Source: Rhabdophis nuchalis
Lineage: Eukaryota; Chordata; Lepidosauria; Squamata; Natricidae
DNA: 64,000 nt
Direction: 5' to 3'
NCBI GenBank assembly: GCA_039707465.1
Contig: CM077648.1
Coordinates: 25,668,119-25,732,118 of the forward strand
Shown: positions 35,901 to 44,547 of the stretch, one piece after another
How positions within the stretch are numbered: the first letter of the stretch is position 1
How the letters are laid out: every line of letters begins with the position of its first letter
Notes under the pieces: model-generated
The model's database searches: none
Told to the model about the DNA's origin: nothing
Seen by the model: only the letters and a program-made list of their open reading frames with translations
Translations under genes and position numbers: made by a program

Positions 35901-38900
35901 ATTCTGGTGCTTATTGCTGGAATTGAAAGTATAATTAGCTTTTTATGTTTCTAGAAAAATCCATATTAAAATTATAGCTTCAATACTGAATAAGTGAGTT
36001 TTCATCTTGGAGGCGATTGACCCGAAAGTGCTGAACCCCAGATTGTGGGCATATGAACACAAACACACAAAGGGATGACTGGGGTCTCTAGCCCCTGGAA
36101 TAGGCTAACTGATGTCAACTGAATGAGAATAGAGGTAGTGACAGGTTTTATTTTCCTGGCCTCCAAAATCACCGCAGATAGGGACTGCAGGCAAAAAAAT
36201 TAAAAGACGCCTGATCTTCAGGAGGAAAGCTATAGCAAATCTAGACAGCATACAAAAAAGCAGAGACATTGCCATGACAACAAAAGTGCATATTGTCAAG
36301 GCTATGGTTTTCCCAGTTGCAATGTATGGCTGTGAAAGTTGGACCATAAGAAAGGCTGATTGTCAAAAAATCGAGATCTTTGAACTATGATGCTGGAGAA
36401 GATTCCCGCGAGGCCCTTGGACTGCAAGATGATCAAACCGGTCAGTCCTAGAGGAGATCAACCCTGACTGCTCTTTAGATCCTTAAGATGAATCCTTAAG
36501 ATCCTTAAGATGAAACTCAAATACTTTGGCCACTTAATGAGAAGAAATGAGTCACTGGAGAAGAGTCTGATTCTGGGAAAGATTGAGGGCAAAAGAAGAA
36601 CAGGACAACAGAGAATGAAGTGGCTGGATGGAGTCACTGAAGCAGTAGGTGTGAACTTAAATGGATTCCAGAGGATGGTAGAGGACAGGAAGGCCTGGAG
36701 GAACATTGCCCATGGAGTCGTGATGAGTCAGACACGACTTCAGAACTAACAGCAACAAAGTAGAATTAGAATAGAACAAAGGTCTTAGTTATTTTAAGTT
36801 GGCTCCCCATGACTGCATTCCAAAATTACCACAAAACTGCCTTTGAGAAGTGCCTTTTGGGAAAAATGGAGGATTCCTGACTTTGGATGAATTTTTACTC
36901 AACTTTCTGCAATTTTAGTGGCCCCCAGCTGTTTGGCCTTCAATGACCGCATGGCAATGAGTGGATTATGTGGAATTATGCGAGTTGAAGTCCACACACC
37001 TGGAGAGCAGCCAGGATGGGAGAAGTTGTGTGCTGTTTGTTGCCATGTTGATGGAAATACAGGATAATTAGGATAATTATTGTCCTTTTCTTCCAAACCT
37101 AAGAGTCGGTTAACTCTTGAAGTAAACCGTGTGTTCTTCAAAGCAAGCATGGCTGCTCTATAAAGAGCTAAAGAGAACTTTCCTCTCTGTAACTATTCAG
37201 GATTAAGCTCCCTTTTATGACTCTCTGCTATTAAGAATATTATTTCAAACATTTTGTTTGGAAGGCAGCCTTTCCTCTTTGCAGATGAAAGACTTCCATT
37301 ATCAAGATCCTGTAAATATATTTTAGATATTAAATGCTTCCTTTGTAGATCTTATAAGTGTTTTCAGCTTGTGAAGCAAGATTAGCTGTATTTCTTGCTT
37401 ATCCATCAACAAATATTGCTAATTATTCCTCAAAGGCAGACTAAGTAGAAATTAGGGATTTTAAAAAAGTTTTATATAAAGAACTTTTTCTCTAAAATGT
37501 TGCCGTATAAAATATTTCAACAAAATGTTACACCCCAAATTTTACCAACCATTACACTTATACAGTTATTTTCCGATTTGAAACTTTTCAATGTATTGAC
37601 CTTCATTTATGGTAGTCCTTGAATCCAGCTACTGTTTTTGACTTTAAATACTATATAAGAGGGAATTAAAATCATTCAAATGATTTTATTATAAGAAATA
37701 AGGTAGCATCTAATTAAAATAATGTTTTAATTGTCAGATTACCCTGGCAATGTTTTATGGTTTAATGTTTGCCCCGCTCTAAATGTGGAATTGGTAAAAG
37801 CTCTGACAGGCTGTTTTCCAAAATTTCCCTATGCTGAGAACATTTTCTTCACTGAGGTAGAAAACATGCTGCCAACATTTGGTAAAATATGAGAAGGCTC
37901 ACATTAAAAAAAGAACAAAAATGCTTATGATAAAATAAATATGGTTAATATGTCTTCATTATTCAGAGAACAAAACCTCTAGCTGTCTGACCTGAGGGAA
38001 AAAAGGTGTATACCTGGTTTTGTAGATCAGCCCTGTAGTTGCCTTTGGAATGATTTAATGTGTGTAGTGAACTCCAGACTAGAAGTGGGAATCTGTAATA
38101 CTCACTTTCATGATGACTGTTATACACGAGACTTACCGTATTTTTCAAGCGCACCAGAGTATAAGACGCACCATGATTTTGAAGAAGTAAATTTTAAAAA
38201 AAAAGTTTTTACACTCTACAGGCCTCCCAAACACTCTGCACACGTTGGGGGGTGGATGCAGAACTTTGGGAGACAAAAATGAGCCAAAAATGGCCTGGTT
38301 TTTTTTTGCAAAAATTGGAATTTTTTGCAAAAAAAAAAAAAAGGCATGCCGAGGCTTTGAGGGGCTTGTAGATTGCTCCTTGAGGCTGGGAGGGGAGGGG
38401 GGGGGAAACGGCCCATTTTTGCTCTTTTTTGCCCTCCCTTCAGGAGCACTTTGCAAGCCTCCCAAACTCTCTGCATGACCATTTTTGCAAAGGGGCCGGG
38501 ATTTTGGTAGACCAAAAAGGCTGTATTCAGTGTATAAGGCGCATCCAGATTTTCAGCCTCTTTTTTTGAGGGAAAAAGGTGCGTCTTATACTCCAAAAAA
38601 TACGGTATTCCTTCGAGGCACTGCTGGGTAGTTAGGTAAATATACTCAAAGGGAAGCCATTTTGAACTATGGATACTAATAAGAAGCTTCTCTATTGGGT
38701 GCTTTAGGCCACAGTGTTTGGGGCCTTTGTGATATAATCGTGCAATGCCTTAGTCAACACTATTCTGAAAAACTGCTGATTTACTAGAATTTTGATTTTG
38801 AGTTGTGTTGTGTGATGCTATAAACTTGATTCTTGTTCACCAACCAGAGTCACTTTTAGTGATACGGGCAGCTATATAGATTTGACTGATAAATAAAATA

Positions 38901-40356
38901 AATGAAAGAAGAGCGATAGAGAACTCTGCCAATTCAGCTGTCAATCTTTTGTCTAGGCGATGCATCTAAGGAAGACATTGACCTTGCCATGAAACTTGGG
39001 GCTGGTTATCCTTTGGGCCCATTTGAGCTCTTAGACTATGTCGGCTTAGATACCAGTAAATTCATTATGGATGGTATGTATATCATACGTTCTCTTTGAA
39101 AATCTGGATAAACAGTCACACTGGATAAAAAAGTATTTGTTTTTGATGCCGATGTTTCACACACTGCCCTAATGCAATGATTGTGATCGGTTTGTCTATG
39201 CTTACTATTCTGACATTGTTGTTATAACTGTGGAACTAACAACAAGGGGCAGGCAGGCTTGACTGGCCAATACCACAGAGCATAAAAACATGAGAACCCT
39301 ATGAGTATTTTTCCACTTCTTGTATTTTTAAAAGAGTGTTATGAACAACCTGAGATTTGTTATGTGTAAAATTCCCAGAAAAAATGATCCAATTCCTACC
39401 TCAAAAATCATTATCTTTATCATTTTGACCCCCCCCCCCAATGTGTCTATAGGATTAGGTTAATTAACTTAATCTTAACTTAACTAACAACTTGAAAACG
39501 GCCTTCTTTAAAAGGGTTGCATATTTTAATTGAAATTCTCTTGTTGTTTGCATACAAATACGGCAGCCATCTTTACCGCTTTATTTAAAAATGTAATTAA
39601 TAATAATAATAATAATAATAATTTAATTTTATAACCCGCTCTCTCTCCCCAAGGGGACTCGAGGCGGGGCACAGGCAATTAAAAATACAAAGAACAAAGT
39701 ACAGAATACAAACTACAAAATTAAAAGTAAATTAAATTATTCCTGCGCTAAAACCCATATACTAAACTAAAAATTACCCCTAAAAACCCCTAACCTAAAA
39801 AGAGACTACCCAAGGCCGGCCAGGCGAAAAAAGTGTGTCTTTAATTTTAAGCGGAAGGAGCGGAGGTCCGTGGTTGTAATTAGTTGTGAATGAAGAAGTT
39901 TGAAAAACATCTAAGCATCTCTGATACGTCGGAGTGCTACGGTGGCCTAGAAGTGGAGCTCCCACCTCACAATCAGGAGGAGACTATAAGTTCGATCCTA
40001 GGTAGAGGCAGATATTTCTCTCTCTGTGCCCAATGAGAAAATACCTGCTGGACAAAACTCCGCATTGGCGACAGGAAGGGCATCTGGCCAGTAAAAACTC
40101 TGCTAGCTCCATTCAGTTGCCCAGACTCCACCCTGCAAGGGTTTATGGGGCCATTAAAAGAAGATGATGATATGTATCTCTGATACATTATCAGATTGAG
40201 GTGTTAATGCCTGTATGTTTTCCCTCCCTTCAATTAGGATGGCATTCAATGGAACCGGACAATCCTCTCTTTGCTCCAAGCCAACTTTTAAATCAGTTGG
40301 TAGAGGAGGAGAAACTGGGAAAGAAGACTGGTGAAGGATTTTACAATTACAAATGA
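11153..40356 (+). CDS. HADH: HADH, mitochondrial short-chain 3-hydroxyacyl-CoA dehydrogenase, complete (8 exons, 309 aa)
   Basis: Oxidises L-3-hydroxyacyl-CoA to 3-ketoacyl-CoA with NAD+, the third step of mitochondrial beta-oxidation for short and medium chains. Coding exons of 117, 129, 158, 127, 90, 73, 117 and 119 nt total 930 nt, that is 309 aa plus stop (human 314). Residues 1-18 are a basic, Ser/Thr-rich matrix-targeting sequence. The Rossmann motif GAGLMG lies at 29-34, with the acidic ribose-binding residue D52 after VVLV. The catalytic set is intact by family alignment: Ser144 in NTSS, His165 in GLHFFNP, Glu177 in KLVE and Asn215 in GFVVNRLL. The C-terminal dimerisation domain begins near DTPGF (208). 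The start ATG (11153) has a strong Kozak context (gccATGG). An in-frame upstream Met at 10991 is not family-like. Introns run from 1.2 to 8.8 kb; six begin with GT and intron 5 with GC. Confidence 0.97.
11650..11745. repeat. Half of a palindromic hAT-type MITE
   Basis: ggaatagctgggaaattctg, then ggagttggaagtccacacct, then gttgctgagaaacc. One arm of the foldback family seen elsewhere in the window. Confidence 0.5.
11953..12140 (+). mobile_element. Foldback repeat with non-palindromic tail
   Basis: The arm ttcaagaggcaactgcgctt, then ctgggttttctttgaagaca, pairs with the downstream arm to about 12095. It is followed by the shared tail accatgacctggatggctga then gaatctccatagag. Related copies at 30159-30271 and 44548-44697 carry the same tail. 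Confidence 0.65.
12448..12520 (+). repeat. LINE 3' end (L2/CR1 group)
   Basis: ctgtgcaccgccctgagtcc, then gtatataaatccgaaaaata, with an AAATA-rich tail. Short 3'-truncated-style copy. Confidence 0.6.
12521..13978 (+). other. HADH intron 1 sequence
   Basis: AT-rich. Contains a small hairpin ggactaagga...tccttagtcc at 12573-12605. No exon or clear family otherwise. Confidence 0.5.
13979..14235 (+). mobile_element. Sauria-type SINE, 3' truncated
   Basis: gggaagcggtgtcttagtgg head, gtttgaatccctagtgctg B box, ccaacctagcagtttgaaag, ending at ccggccacatgaccacgg. Confidence 0.83.
14508..14713 (+). mobile_element. Sauria-type SINE, 3' half
   Basis: Starts in the gtagaaaaa block and runs to catatgtgcgaggggaacct with a ttacctttat end. 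The tRNA head is missing. Confidence 0.82.
15200..15415 (-). mobile_element. Sauria-type SINE, 3' half, minus strand
   Basis: Reads in reverse: aggtaaaggtaaaggttccc at the left edge, gttcccgactctagggggc, and ttttctacttgcatttttac at the right. Confidence 0.83.
15416..16190 (+). other. HADH intron 1 sequence with (TATT)n tract
   Basis: A TATT/TTTA microsatellite lies at about 15803-15870. No gene recognised. Confidence 0.5.
16191..16364. mobile_element. SPIN-type hAT MITE
   Basis: 174 bp. Starts cagtggttctcaacctgtgg, contains gggtcgggacccctttggg and ggaaaacacatatttttgat, ends gttgagaaccactg. The target duplication TTCTAGAA (16183-16190 and 16365-16372) is perfect. This matches my memory of the non-autonomous SPIN (SPace INvader) consensus, a family known for horizontal spread among tetrapods. 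Confidence 0.85.
16784..17207. mobile_element. TATAAGACGCACC-family MITE (TA target, mariner-like)
   Basis: Ends ccgtatttttggactataag and gtgcatcttatactccgaaa..atatgg, flanked by TA on both sides. The internal part carries repeated gcagagtgcttctgg and cacttttgcattttc-like modules. Non-coding: the 200-aa minus-strand frame across it is incidental. Confidence 0.8.
17183..17370. repeat. 64-bp tandem duplication of a MITE 3' end
   Basis: gcatcttatactccgaaaaa followed by tatggtaaatctttgtaag recurs at 17183, 17247 and 17311, exactly 64 bp apart. It consists of the MITE terminus plus adjacent flank. Confidence 0.9.
17371..18006 (+). other. HADH intron 1 sequence
   Basis: No feature recognised. Confidence 0.5.
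18007..18260 (+). repeat. LINE 3' end (L2/CR1 group) with (TTGAATAAA)n tail
   Basis: gggtcgcagttctaggggtg, gtgcgccgccctgggtcctc, and a tail of attgaataa repeats. Near-identical in reverse at 54955-55205. Confidence 0.8.
18740..18976. mobile_element. MITE, CCCGAAAATAAGACC family
   Basis: Ends ccttgttttcccgaaaataa and ttattttcagggaagcaggg, flanked by TA. Internal repeats of taggtcttattttaggg type. TA target suggests Tc1/mariner. Confidence 0.75.
19395..19500 (+). repeat. CR1 LINE 3' end
   Basis: catttgtctgaaatgataca, gagcagggggttggactag and ccttccaactctgttattct, the CR1 terminal signature. 5' truncated. Confidence 0.8.
20054..20182 (+). CDS. HADH: HADH exon 2
   Basis: The acceptor is tttttacag and the donor is gtgact, phase 0 at both ends. 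Encodes [19 protein letters not shown] and KKKFADKPE, which is strand 2 of the Rossmann fold and the following helix. Confidence 0.96.
20463..22802. mobile_element. TATAAGACGCACC-family MITE split by a LINE
   Basis: The left tip ccgtatttttcggagtataa lies at 20463-20484 and the remainder at about 22454-22802, ending gctctgaaaaacacgg. TA flanks both outer ends. The interior is the L2-type LINE. Confidence 0.8.
20485..22453 (-). mobile_element. L2/CR1-group LINE, 5' truncated, with reverse transcriptase
   Basis: Minus-strand ORF2 remnant of about 1.9 kb. Reading 5' to 3': a linker with [12 protein letters not shown] and [11 protein letters not shown], then RT with [50 protein letters not shown] and the catalytic [10 protein letters not shown]. 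It continues with [23 protein letters not shown] and AARIITG, to a C-terminus ending FQLAGLA. The 3' end is ccctgagtccctttgtggtg plus a TTTATT-rich tail. Frameshifts near 21950, 21230 and 21040 make it a pseudogene. RT motifs point to the L2 side of the CR1 group. Confidence 0.88.
22803..23800 (+). other. HADH intron 2 with small tandem repeat
   Basis: A poly-G run lies at about 23358-23371. At 23571-23650 ggtggctgtatataaatttg-gtcaatacataaa occurs twice, a LINE-tail-like tandem, followed by (TTA)n. No exon besides exon 3. Confidence 0.5.
23801..23958 (+). CDS. HADH: HADH exon 3
   Basis: The acceptor is aactttgcag and the donor is gtatgt. Encodes [25 protein letters not shown] and [10 protein letters not shown]. 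It ends with GA, the first two bases of Glu135 (phase 2). Confidence 0.96.
24780..25115. repeat. Old interspersed repeat, probable DNA transposon relic
   Basis: Phrases such as agtcacatgactttgcatca and caaattgcttagcaacgga resemble the gaccacaattgag/cttacgacc repeat family found intact at 28861. Strongly diverged. Confidence 0.35.
25116..26364 (+). other. HADH intron 3 sequence
   Basis: AT-rich, no feature recognised. Confidence 0.5.
26365..26610 (+). mobile_element. tRNA-derived SINE, second family
   Basis: Head agtggtgcagtggcctagag, B box agttcaatcctaggtgg, body aacaggaagggcatccagcc, and a (GAT)n tail. The same family is at 39935-40170. The tail block resembles RTE-type 3' sequences. Confidence 0.7.
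26611..27390 (+). other. HADH intron 3 sequence
   Basis: No feature recognised. Confidence 0.5.
27395..27778 (+). mobile_element. CR1 LINE 3' fragment
   Basis: aaggaccaggggagacatga, ttggactaaatgacctaaaa and ccttccaactctgttaattg. Plus-strand C-terminal CR1 with indels. Confidence 0.8.
28525..28640. mobile_element. Palindromic hAT-type MITE
   Basis: 116 bp, caggggttcccaaacttggc...ggaacccctg, with a shortened centre. Target duplication GTCTATAT at 28517-28524 and 28641-28648. Confidence 0.9.
28861..29236 (+). mobile_element. caggtagtcctcgactta-family DNA transposon copy
   Basis: 376 bp. Starts caggtagtcctcgacttagg, ends agggctacctg, inside ttaagcgagtcatcaagc and cagtttccccaattgact. Superfamily not assigned because no clean target duplication is seen. 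Confidence 0.65.
29442..29515. repeat. (CA)n-(TA)n-(GA)n microsatellite
   Basis: A CA run of about 24 units followed by short TA and GA runs. A second CA tract lies at about 29875-29938. Confidence 0.95.
29655..29881. repeat. Near-perfect 227-bp hairpin
   Basis: Arms 29655-29761 and 29775-29881 (107 bp each) are reverse complements with about three mismatches around a 13-base loop. Arm landmarks: tagttttatgagctgatcaa, agatagatctatttcgagct, cataccctttactgggat. The outer ends merge into CA repeats. It may be a MITE or an inverted duplication. Confidence 0.9.
30159..30271 (+). mobile_element. Foldback repeat with non-palindromic tail
   Basis: Arms aaggtgctttttcaagtggc-aactggacttt and aagtccagttgcctcttgaa-aaagcacctt flank a short centre. 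Then comes the shared tail ccatgatctggatgactgag. Confidence 0.75.
30383..30810. mobile_element. TATAAGACGCACC-family MITE, full length
   Basis: Ends ccgtattttttgaactgtaa and gcatcttatattccaaaata-cgg, flanked by TA. Contains a 23-base A run and G runs. Confidence 0.85.
30847..30981. mobile_element. Palindromic hAT-type MITE
   Basis: 135 bp hairpin (cacgggtgtccaaacttggg...gacacccctg). The target duplication is GTCTAGGA/CTCTAGGA (7/8). Confidence 0.88.
31151..31277 (+). CDS. HADH: HADH exon 4 (catalytic His and Glu)
   Basis: The acceptor is ttctccccag and the donor is gtaagg. Completes Glu135, then encodes [31 protein letters not shown] and LMKLVE. It carries Ser144, catalytic His165 and Glu177. 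Confidence 0.97.
31321..31866 (+). mobile_element. Solo-LTR-like element
   Basis: About 545 bp starting tgttgtgccccgccagtag and ending tgctaggtgacaac. Contains a TATA-like ggaaataaaagagg at about 31619 and a polyadenylation hexamer AATAAA near 31820. A diverged relative in reverse lies at about 57065-57500. No internal retroviral or Gypsy coding sequence is present. LTR identity is inferred from this layout, and the 5-bp target duplication is not clear. Confidence 0.5.
32180..32930. mobile_element. 751-bp foldback of two caggtagtcctcgactta-family copies
   Basis: The left copy (minus, 32180 to about 32545) and right copy (plus, about 32548-32930) meet head to head at cgacctacgatcacaattga. Both outer ends are element 3' ends: caggtgtccctcgacttaca on the left and gtaagtcgaggactacctg on the right. 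Confidence 0.75.
33067..33156 (+). CDS. HADH: HADH exon 5, followed by a GC splice donor
   Basis: The acceptor is ctcctag. Encodes [23 protein letters not shown] and TPISCK. The exon ends AAG and the intron begins GCAAGT, not GT. The next exon starts DTPGF in phase 0, so the boundary is fixed by protein continuity and the donor is non-canonical GC. Confidence 0.94.
33298..33703. mobile_element. TATAAGACGCACC-family MITE, full length
   Basis: Ends ctgtatttttgggattataa and gtcttatactccaaaaaata-tgg, TA on both flanks. Confidence 0.82.
33868..34495. other. HADH intron 5 sequence, possible old DNA repeat
   Basis: Edges gggcagtccttgctcatcag and cttaagtgggggctgcc are loosely inverted, so a decayed DNA element is possible. 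Not convincing. Confidence 0.3.
34553..34625 (+). CDS. HADH: HADH exon 6 (catalytic Asn)
   Basis: The acceptor is a pyrimidine tract plus atag, and the donor is gtaaag. Encodes [20 protein letters not shown] and LFERG. It contains the family signature and Asn215, and ends in phase 1. Confidence 0.96.
34626..36110 (+). other. HADH intron 6 sequence
   Basis: No gene or clear repeat recognised. Short C and A runs only. Confidence 0.5.
36115..36752 (+). mobile_element. BovB (RTE) LINE 3' fragment
   Basis: ORF2 C-terminus in fragments: [19 protein letters not shown] (then a stop), [39 protein letters not shown] and [19 protein letters not shown]. These are the characteristic BovB endings. Broken by stops and a small duplication near 36480-36510. 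It ends gactgatgagtcagacacga-like sequence before 36760. Confidence 0.88.
36760..38135 (+). other. HADH intron 6 sequence
   Basis: AT-rich. One arm of a MITE-like phrase (gcgagttgaagtccacaca) lies near 36978. Otherwise nothing recognised. Confidence 0.5.
38136..38605. mobile_element. TATAAGACGCACC-family MITE, full length
   Basis: Ends ccgtatttttcaagcgcacc and gcgtcttatactccaaaaaa-tacgg, flanked by TA. 470 bp with A- and G-rich internal runs. Confidence 0.86.
38957..39073 (+). CDS. HADH: HADH exon 7
   Basis: The acceptor is cttttgtctag and the donor is gtatgt. Encodes [35 protein letters not shown] and IMDG, part of the helical dimerisation domain. Phase 1 at both ends. Confidence 0.96.
39600..39885 (-). 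repeat. LINE 3' end (L2/CR1 group), minus strand
   Basis: An (AAT)n tail, then ttataacccgctctctctcc and ggactcgaggcggggcacag, reading in reverse as the same 3'-end type as 20485-22453. Confidence 0.7.
39935..40175 (+). mobile_element. tRNA-derived SINE, second family
   Basis: tacggtggcctagaagtgga head, gttcgatcctaggtagaggc B box, cgacaggaagggcatctggc body, agaagatgatgat tail. It ends about 60 bp before the HADH exon 8 acceptor. Confidence 0.7.
40238..40356 (+). CDS. HADH: HADH exon 8 coding part and stop
   Basis: The acceptor is caattag. Encodes [20 protein letters not shown] and [14 protein letters not shown], then TGA at 40354-40356. The C-terminal [12 protein letters not shown] is typical of the family. 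Confidence 0.96.
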
Positions 40357-40675
40357 ACTATCCAATGTGCCATGTTTTCCTGATACACATAAGGATAGCT
40401 GCTGAGCATTTCCATACAGTATTCGTAATACTGCTCAGTCAGAGCCATACAAACCTGTCAGCGCTGTATCTTGATTATAAAGCAATTTATGAGCAATTTA
40501 TTTTCACAATGTGGTTTTATGATATTTTAAATCACTGGGATTTTTTGGGAGCTTTACACATTGAAGTGCCTTTTTTGAAACTACCATGGATCTAAATAGA
40601 GCTCAGGTTTAGAATCAATCCTCCATCCAACTGATAGAAATTTTAATATGAATAAAATACTTCAAATACCGTGTT
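40357..40675 (+). other. HADH: HADH 3' UTR
   Basis: About 320 nt from the stop to shortly after an AATAAA hexamer at 40651. The cleavage site is inferred from the hexamer and the GT-rich stretch that follows. Confidence 0.7.
40651..40656 (+). terminator. HADH: HADH polyadenylation signal AATAAA
   Basis: Canonical AATAAA 295 nt after the stop, followed 20 nt later by the GT-rich element gtgttgctttgattttgtt, as expected for a cleavage/polyadenylation site. Confidence 0.75.
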
Positions 40676-40902
40676 GCTTTGATTTTGTTCCCCAGTAGGT
40701 GGCAGTGTGAAAGCAGAGTATGAATTAACATTTTCCATTTCAGCCAATCACACTTTATTCAGTAACCAATTATACTGTATATTAGTATACAGCTGTATAT
40801 TAGTATACAGCTAGATTCCATGGGTGTAGGTATGCTGGTATTGCTGGCTTCGGGGATTTTCCCGTGTATATAGCATGGAGATATATATATGCTGAATCTA
40901 TA

Positions 40903-41190
<288 letters not shown>

Positions 41191-41718
41191 GGAGAAAAGA
41201 GGACTTCCATGTTTAACAAATATAAATAGACCACCTTAAAACATAATACTAAATGGTAACTTGCAGGAACTGTTTTAACATTGAAAATCAATATGATTTA
41301 GTACTTACGTTATTGAACTAGCAACAGGAAATACAAGATTGTATCTCTCTGTAGCCCTGGAAAATCACTCACAGCATTTTGGGGTGGGTGGAAAGGAGAG
41401 ATGGAAAGCTATTTTTGCCACTTGAACCTGTGGAGGAAAATACAGGTTATAAAATTGATTAATGATGTTCTGTAATAGGACAAAGTAGTAGTATTGCCCT
41501 TGATGGTTGAGAAGCTGCCTTCAGTTCCTCCTCCTGGTGTGCTCATCAGAATTCTTGGAGTATCTTAATGAGGATTTAAATTTGGAAAAATCTTGACTTA
41601 AATAAAAAATAAGACATGATGCTAAATACTAAGTATTTGTATGATTATCTTAGTGTTGTTGGGAATTCATTAAATAGCAATCATATTTATTGAAGCAAAA
41701 CTGTTATTAGCTACTTAA

Positions 41719-42324
41719 CTGTGTAAAATAAGACCGAGTCTCATTTTTTTTTAGACTGGAAAATAAGCACTTGGGCTTATTTTCAAGGTGGCCTTACTTT
41801 TTTTGACGTGAAGCAGGCCAGACTCGGTGAGCTGGATGTGCCGGGGATGTAATGTCTCCTCCATTCCGAAACTTCAGTGTTCAGAATGGAGGCTTTTTGG
41901 CGAATGGGAAGAAAATGGGGAGGGGGATTTTCCTGCCTGCCATCCTTCCCTCAGTCTGTGCTGAGCTTGAGCAATGGATGAAAATTCCCCTCTCCTTTTT
42001 CCTCCCATTCACCAAAAAGCCTCCCAAAAAGAGGGGAAAAGCAAAGCAGCTGACAGCAGAGCTGCCGGCTTTGGGGAAGCGGTCCAACCAGAAGCGCTGC
42101 GCCCAGAAAGAGAAAGGCAAAAGTGATATTTGAGCTGCCCTCAGGGGCCACCGGGCTGCAGCTGGACAGTTGCCTCCCCACCAGTTGAGCTCACACCGTC
42201 ACTCATGCTGGCCAAGCTCATCCCTTGGCCTTATTTTCGGGGTAGGGGTAATATTAGGCCCACCCCCCAAAAAATTGGAGTTGGGATTATTATTGGAGTA
42301 GGTTGTGTTTTTGGAGAAACATGG
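41719..42324. mobile_element. MITE, CCCGAAAATAAGACC family, long copy
   Basis: Left side gtgtaaaataagaccgagtc and cttgggcttattttcaaggt. Right side ccttattttcggggtagggg and tttttggagaaacatgg, then TA. The internal 400 bp are G/C-richer and give incidental open frames. Confidence 0.6.
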
Positions 42325-42493
42325 TAGATCTTAGGGTGAAATGCATTCAAAATAGTACTGGTTGGAACTTAGAACATTGCCTCATTTATTTCTCTTGATC
42401 TTCATTTTTTGCATAGAATGCCAGACAGGAAAGCAGCGAGATCATTCAGGACACTGCAAGGAATAAAATGCCATAAAGGGAAACTGTTTATAG

Positions 42494-42674
42494 CAGTGAT
42501 CCACAACTTTTCTGGCTCCATGGACTAGCAGAAGTGTGTGGCGGGGGGGGGGGGGGGGGGGGGGAGGCCCCAGGGAAGAGAAAGGATAGTTTTGTGCTCG
42601 CAACCTTGCGCAGACCAGTTCCCAACAGGCTGCAGACCAGGACCGGTCTCCAGCCCAGGGATTGGGCACCCCTG
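42494..42674. mobile_element. hAT-type element with a 20+ base G run
   Basis: Starts cagtgatccacaacttttct, ends ttgggcacccctg. Flanks GTTTATAG and GTTTAAAG (7/8) are a likely target duplication. Internal poly-G at about 42543-42564. Confidence 0.7.
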
Positions 42675-42682
42675 GTTTAAAG

Positions 42683-43723
42683 AATGGGGCTCTACGGTTG
42701 GGTATAATTGAAGACCAGATACATCCTACACAGTGTTCTTTTCTAAGATCAAGAGTGTATTGCTCAGCTGCCTGGAAAGTTGCTCTTATTACAAAGAAAT
42801 GATAAATCAAGATTAAGTCTATTGGTGGAGTTGTCAGGTTAAGTCACAACCTGCAGTCCTTAGTACTGTGCACAGATGTTCAACAGAACGAGAAACTGAA
42901 TAAGGGAAACTTGAAATATGTACAAATATTTTTAAAAGATTATTGTATCTTCTTTCTGCAAAGGTAATTTGAAGGCTGCAAGGCATATTTTTTTGCCAAT
43001 GAATCCACACTGCAACATAACTTAAAATGCAAGAACAGACAGAGACGATGCATATTTGAACTTCACTAAAGAGCCCCAAAGACAGGCCAGCTGTAGACAG
43101 AGAAGCTTATCCAGCAACTATAGTTCATAATGCTTCAGTTGAAAAACAAATTGTGCCACTGTGCAAGATAATAGCATGTAGGAGCAATGCAAATGTTCAT
43201 AAGTTCCCAGCATAACTCCAGAAATTCCAGTGAAATATGATTCCAAAAAAGAGCAATAATTAAATAACCTAGGCAGGAACCAGATTCATCAATTTCATTT
43301 AAATTCAAATTTAAATATTTTGCTTGATCTGTTGTTCTTTTTAAAGAGCAATCTTTGGCTTGAAAAAGCAGAATCATCTAAATCAAAAATTAAAGTTTTG
43401 GTGGGAGGACTTAAGAGTAATACATGGCCCACTTGTGTTGGGAGATACACTATTATCTCTAAGGACCTGTACTATGCAAAGTAATGGGTTAAGTACAGTA
43501 TACCAACATTTTAATTTTAGATTACATATCAGCTTTGTAAAAATGAAAATTACAACTGAATACTTTGGGGGTTTCTGGGGCCAACAGTGAAGACCACCAA
43601 CAGCCCTTTCTCTCAGGTTATGTACGTTTAAAGTAAATGAAACAAACATCAGATCTCTGTACTTGGAATCTTATAAAGTCACTTGGTGGCTGTTGCAACA
43701 ACTGGATTTAACCCAGTAGCTAT
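42683..43723. other. HADH-LEF1 intergenic sequence
   Basis: No feature recognised. Confidence 0.5.
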
Positions 43724-43855
43724 CAAGGGTGTCAAACCCGATCACGTACGGGCCAGATCATGATGTATCACAATGTTTTTTTGCCTTTACGGAACGGCTG
43801 GGCGTGGCCTGTGTGTGGCGTATCCAACCCATGGGCTGCCAGTTTGACACTTCTG
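43724..43855. mobile_element. hAT (Charlie-like) MITE, ggggtgtcaaac family
   Basis: caagggtgtcaaacccgatc ... cagtttgacacttctg. Short copy without a clear target duplication. Confidence 0.6.
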
Positions 43856-43956
43856 CTATTTATCATTCCCTATGTTAACAGCTTGTTCCCCCAATGTTTA
43901 TTATAAAGGTCTCCTAGTGTCAACCAGTTTAAATTCTTCAATAATAAGACATAACT

Positions 43957-44339
43957 CAGGGGTGTCAAGCACAAGGCCCGTGGGCCGCATTCGGCCCATG
44001 GGGTACTTAGACTTGGTCTGCGGGGCCGCCTTGGAAACAGCAAAGGAGTAGCCCCACGGTGCTTCTGCCAGCGAAAATAGGCTCCCAAGCTTTGTTTTCA
44101 GCTGCCAGGCCTCCTGCAGCCCTCTGCTGGTGAAAATGGAGTTCAGGAGGGCCATGTGCAGGTTGCAGGAGGCCATTGTAGCCGAAAACAGAGCTCAGGA
44201 GCTTGTTTTCACAGGCAGTGTGCTTGGGCCACCACAGGTGCTCCTGACAGGAATGACATCGAGCTGGCCTCGTCCACCCTGGCCCCCCATGGTCAAACAC
44301 AACCCTGATGAAACTCCATGAAACAGTTTGACACCCCTG
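43957..44339. mobile_element. hAT (Charlie-like) MITE, ggggtgtcaaac family
   Basis: 383 bp. Starts caggggtgtcaagcacaagg, ends cagtttgacacccctg. Perfect 8-bp target duplication ACATAACT at 43949-43956 and 44340-44347. Confidence 0.88.
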
Positions 44340-44547
44340 ACATAACTGATTCTTCAGCCCATAAAAACTCAGTAACACCTATTCTAGATAAAACATCCTA
44401 CAAAATAATAGCCCTTTTCTCTATAGTAGCATGTTTAAATTTTAGTAACTATAAGATATGTGGGTTTCAACCCAAACTCCCCAATAGGGATATTGTAATC
44501 CACATACATGAAAGTTGCTAAGGTTAAGAAATCCCAAAGAGTCCTTT

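Noticed and set aside
41852..42181. Three overlapping 76-93-aa frames on both strands
   Set aside because: They lie inside the long CCCGAAAATAAGACC MITE copy and are mirror shadows without family similarity.
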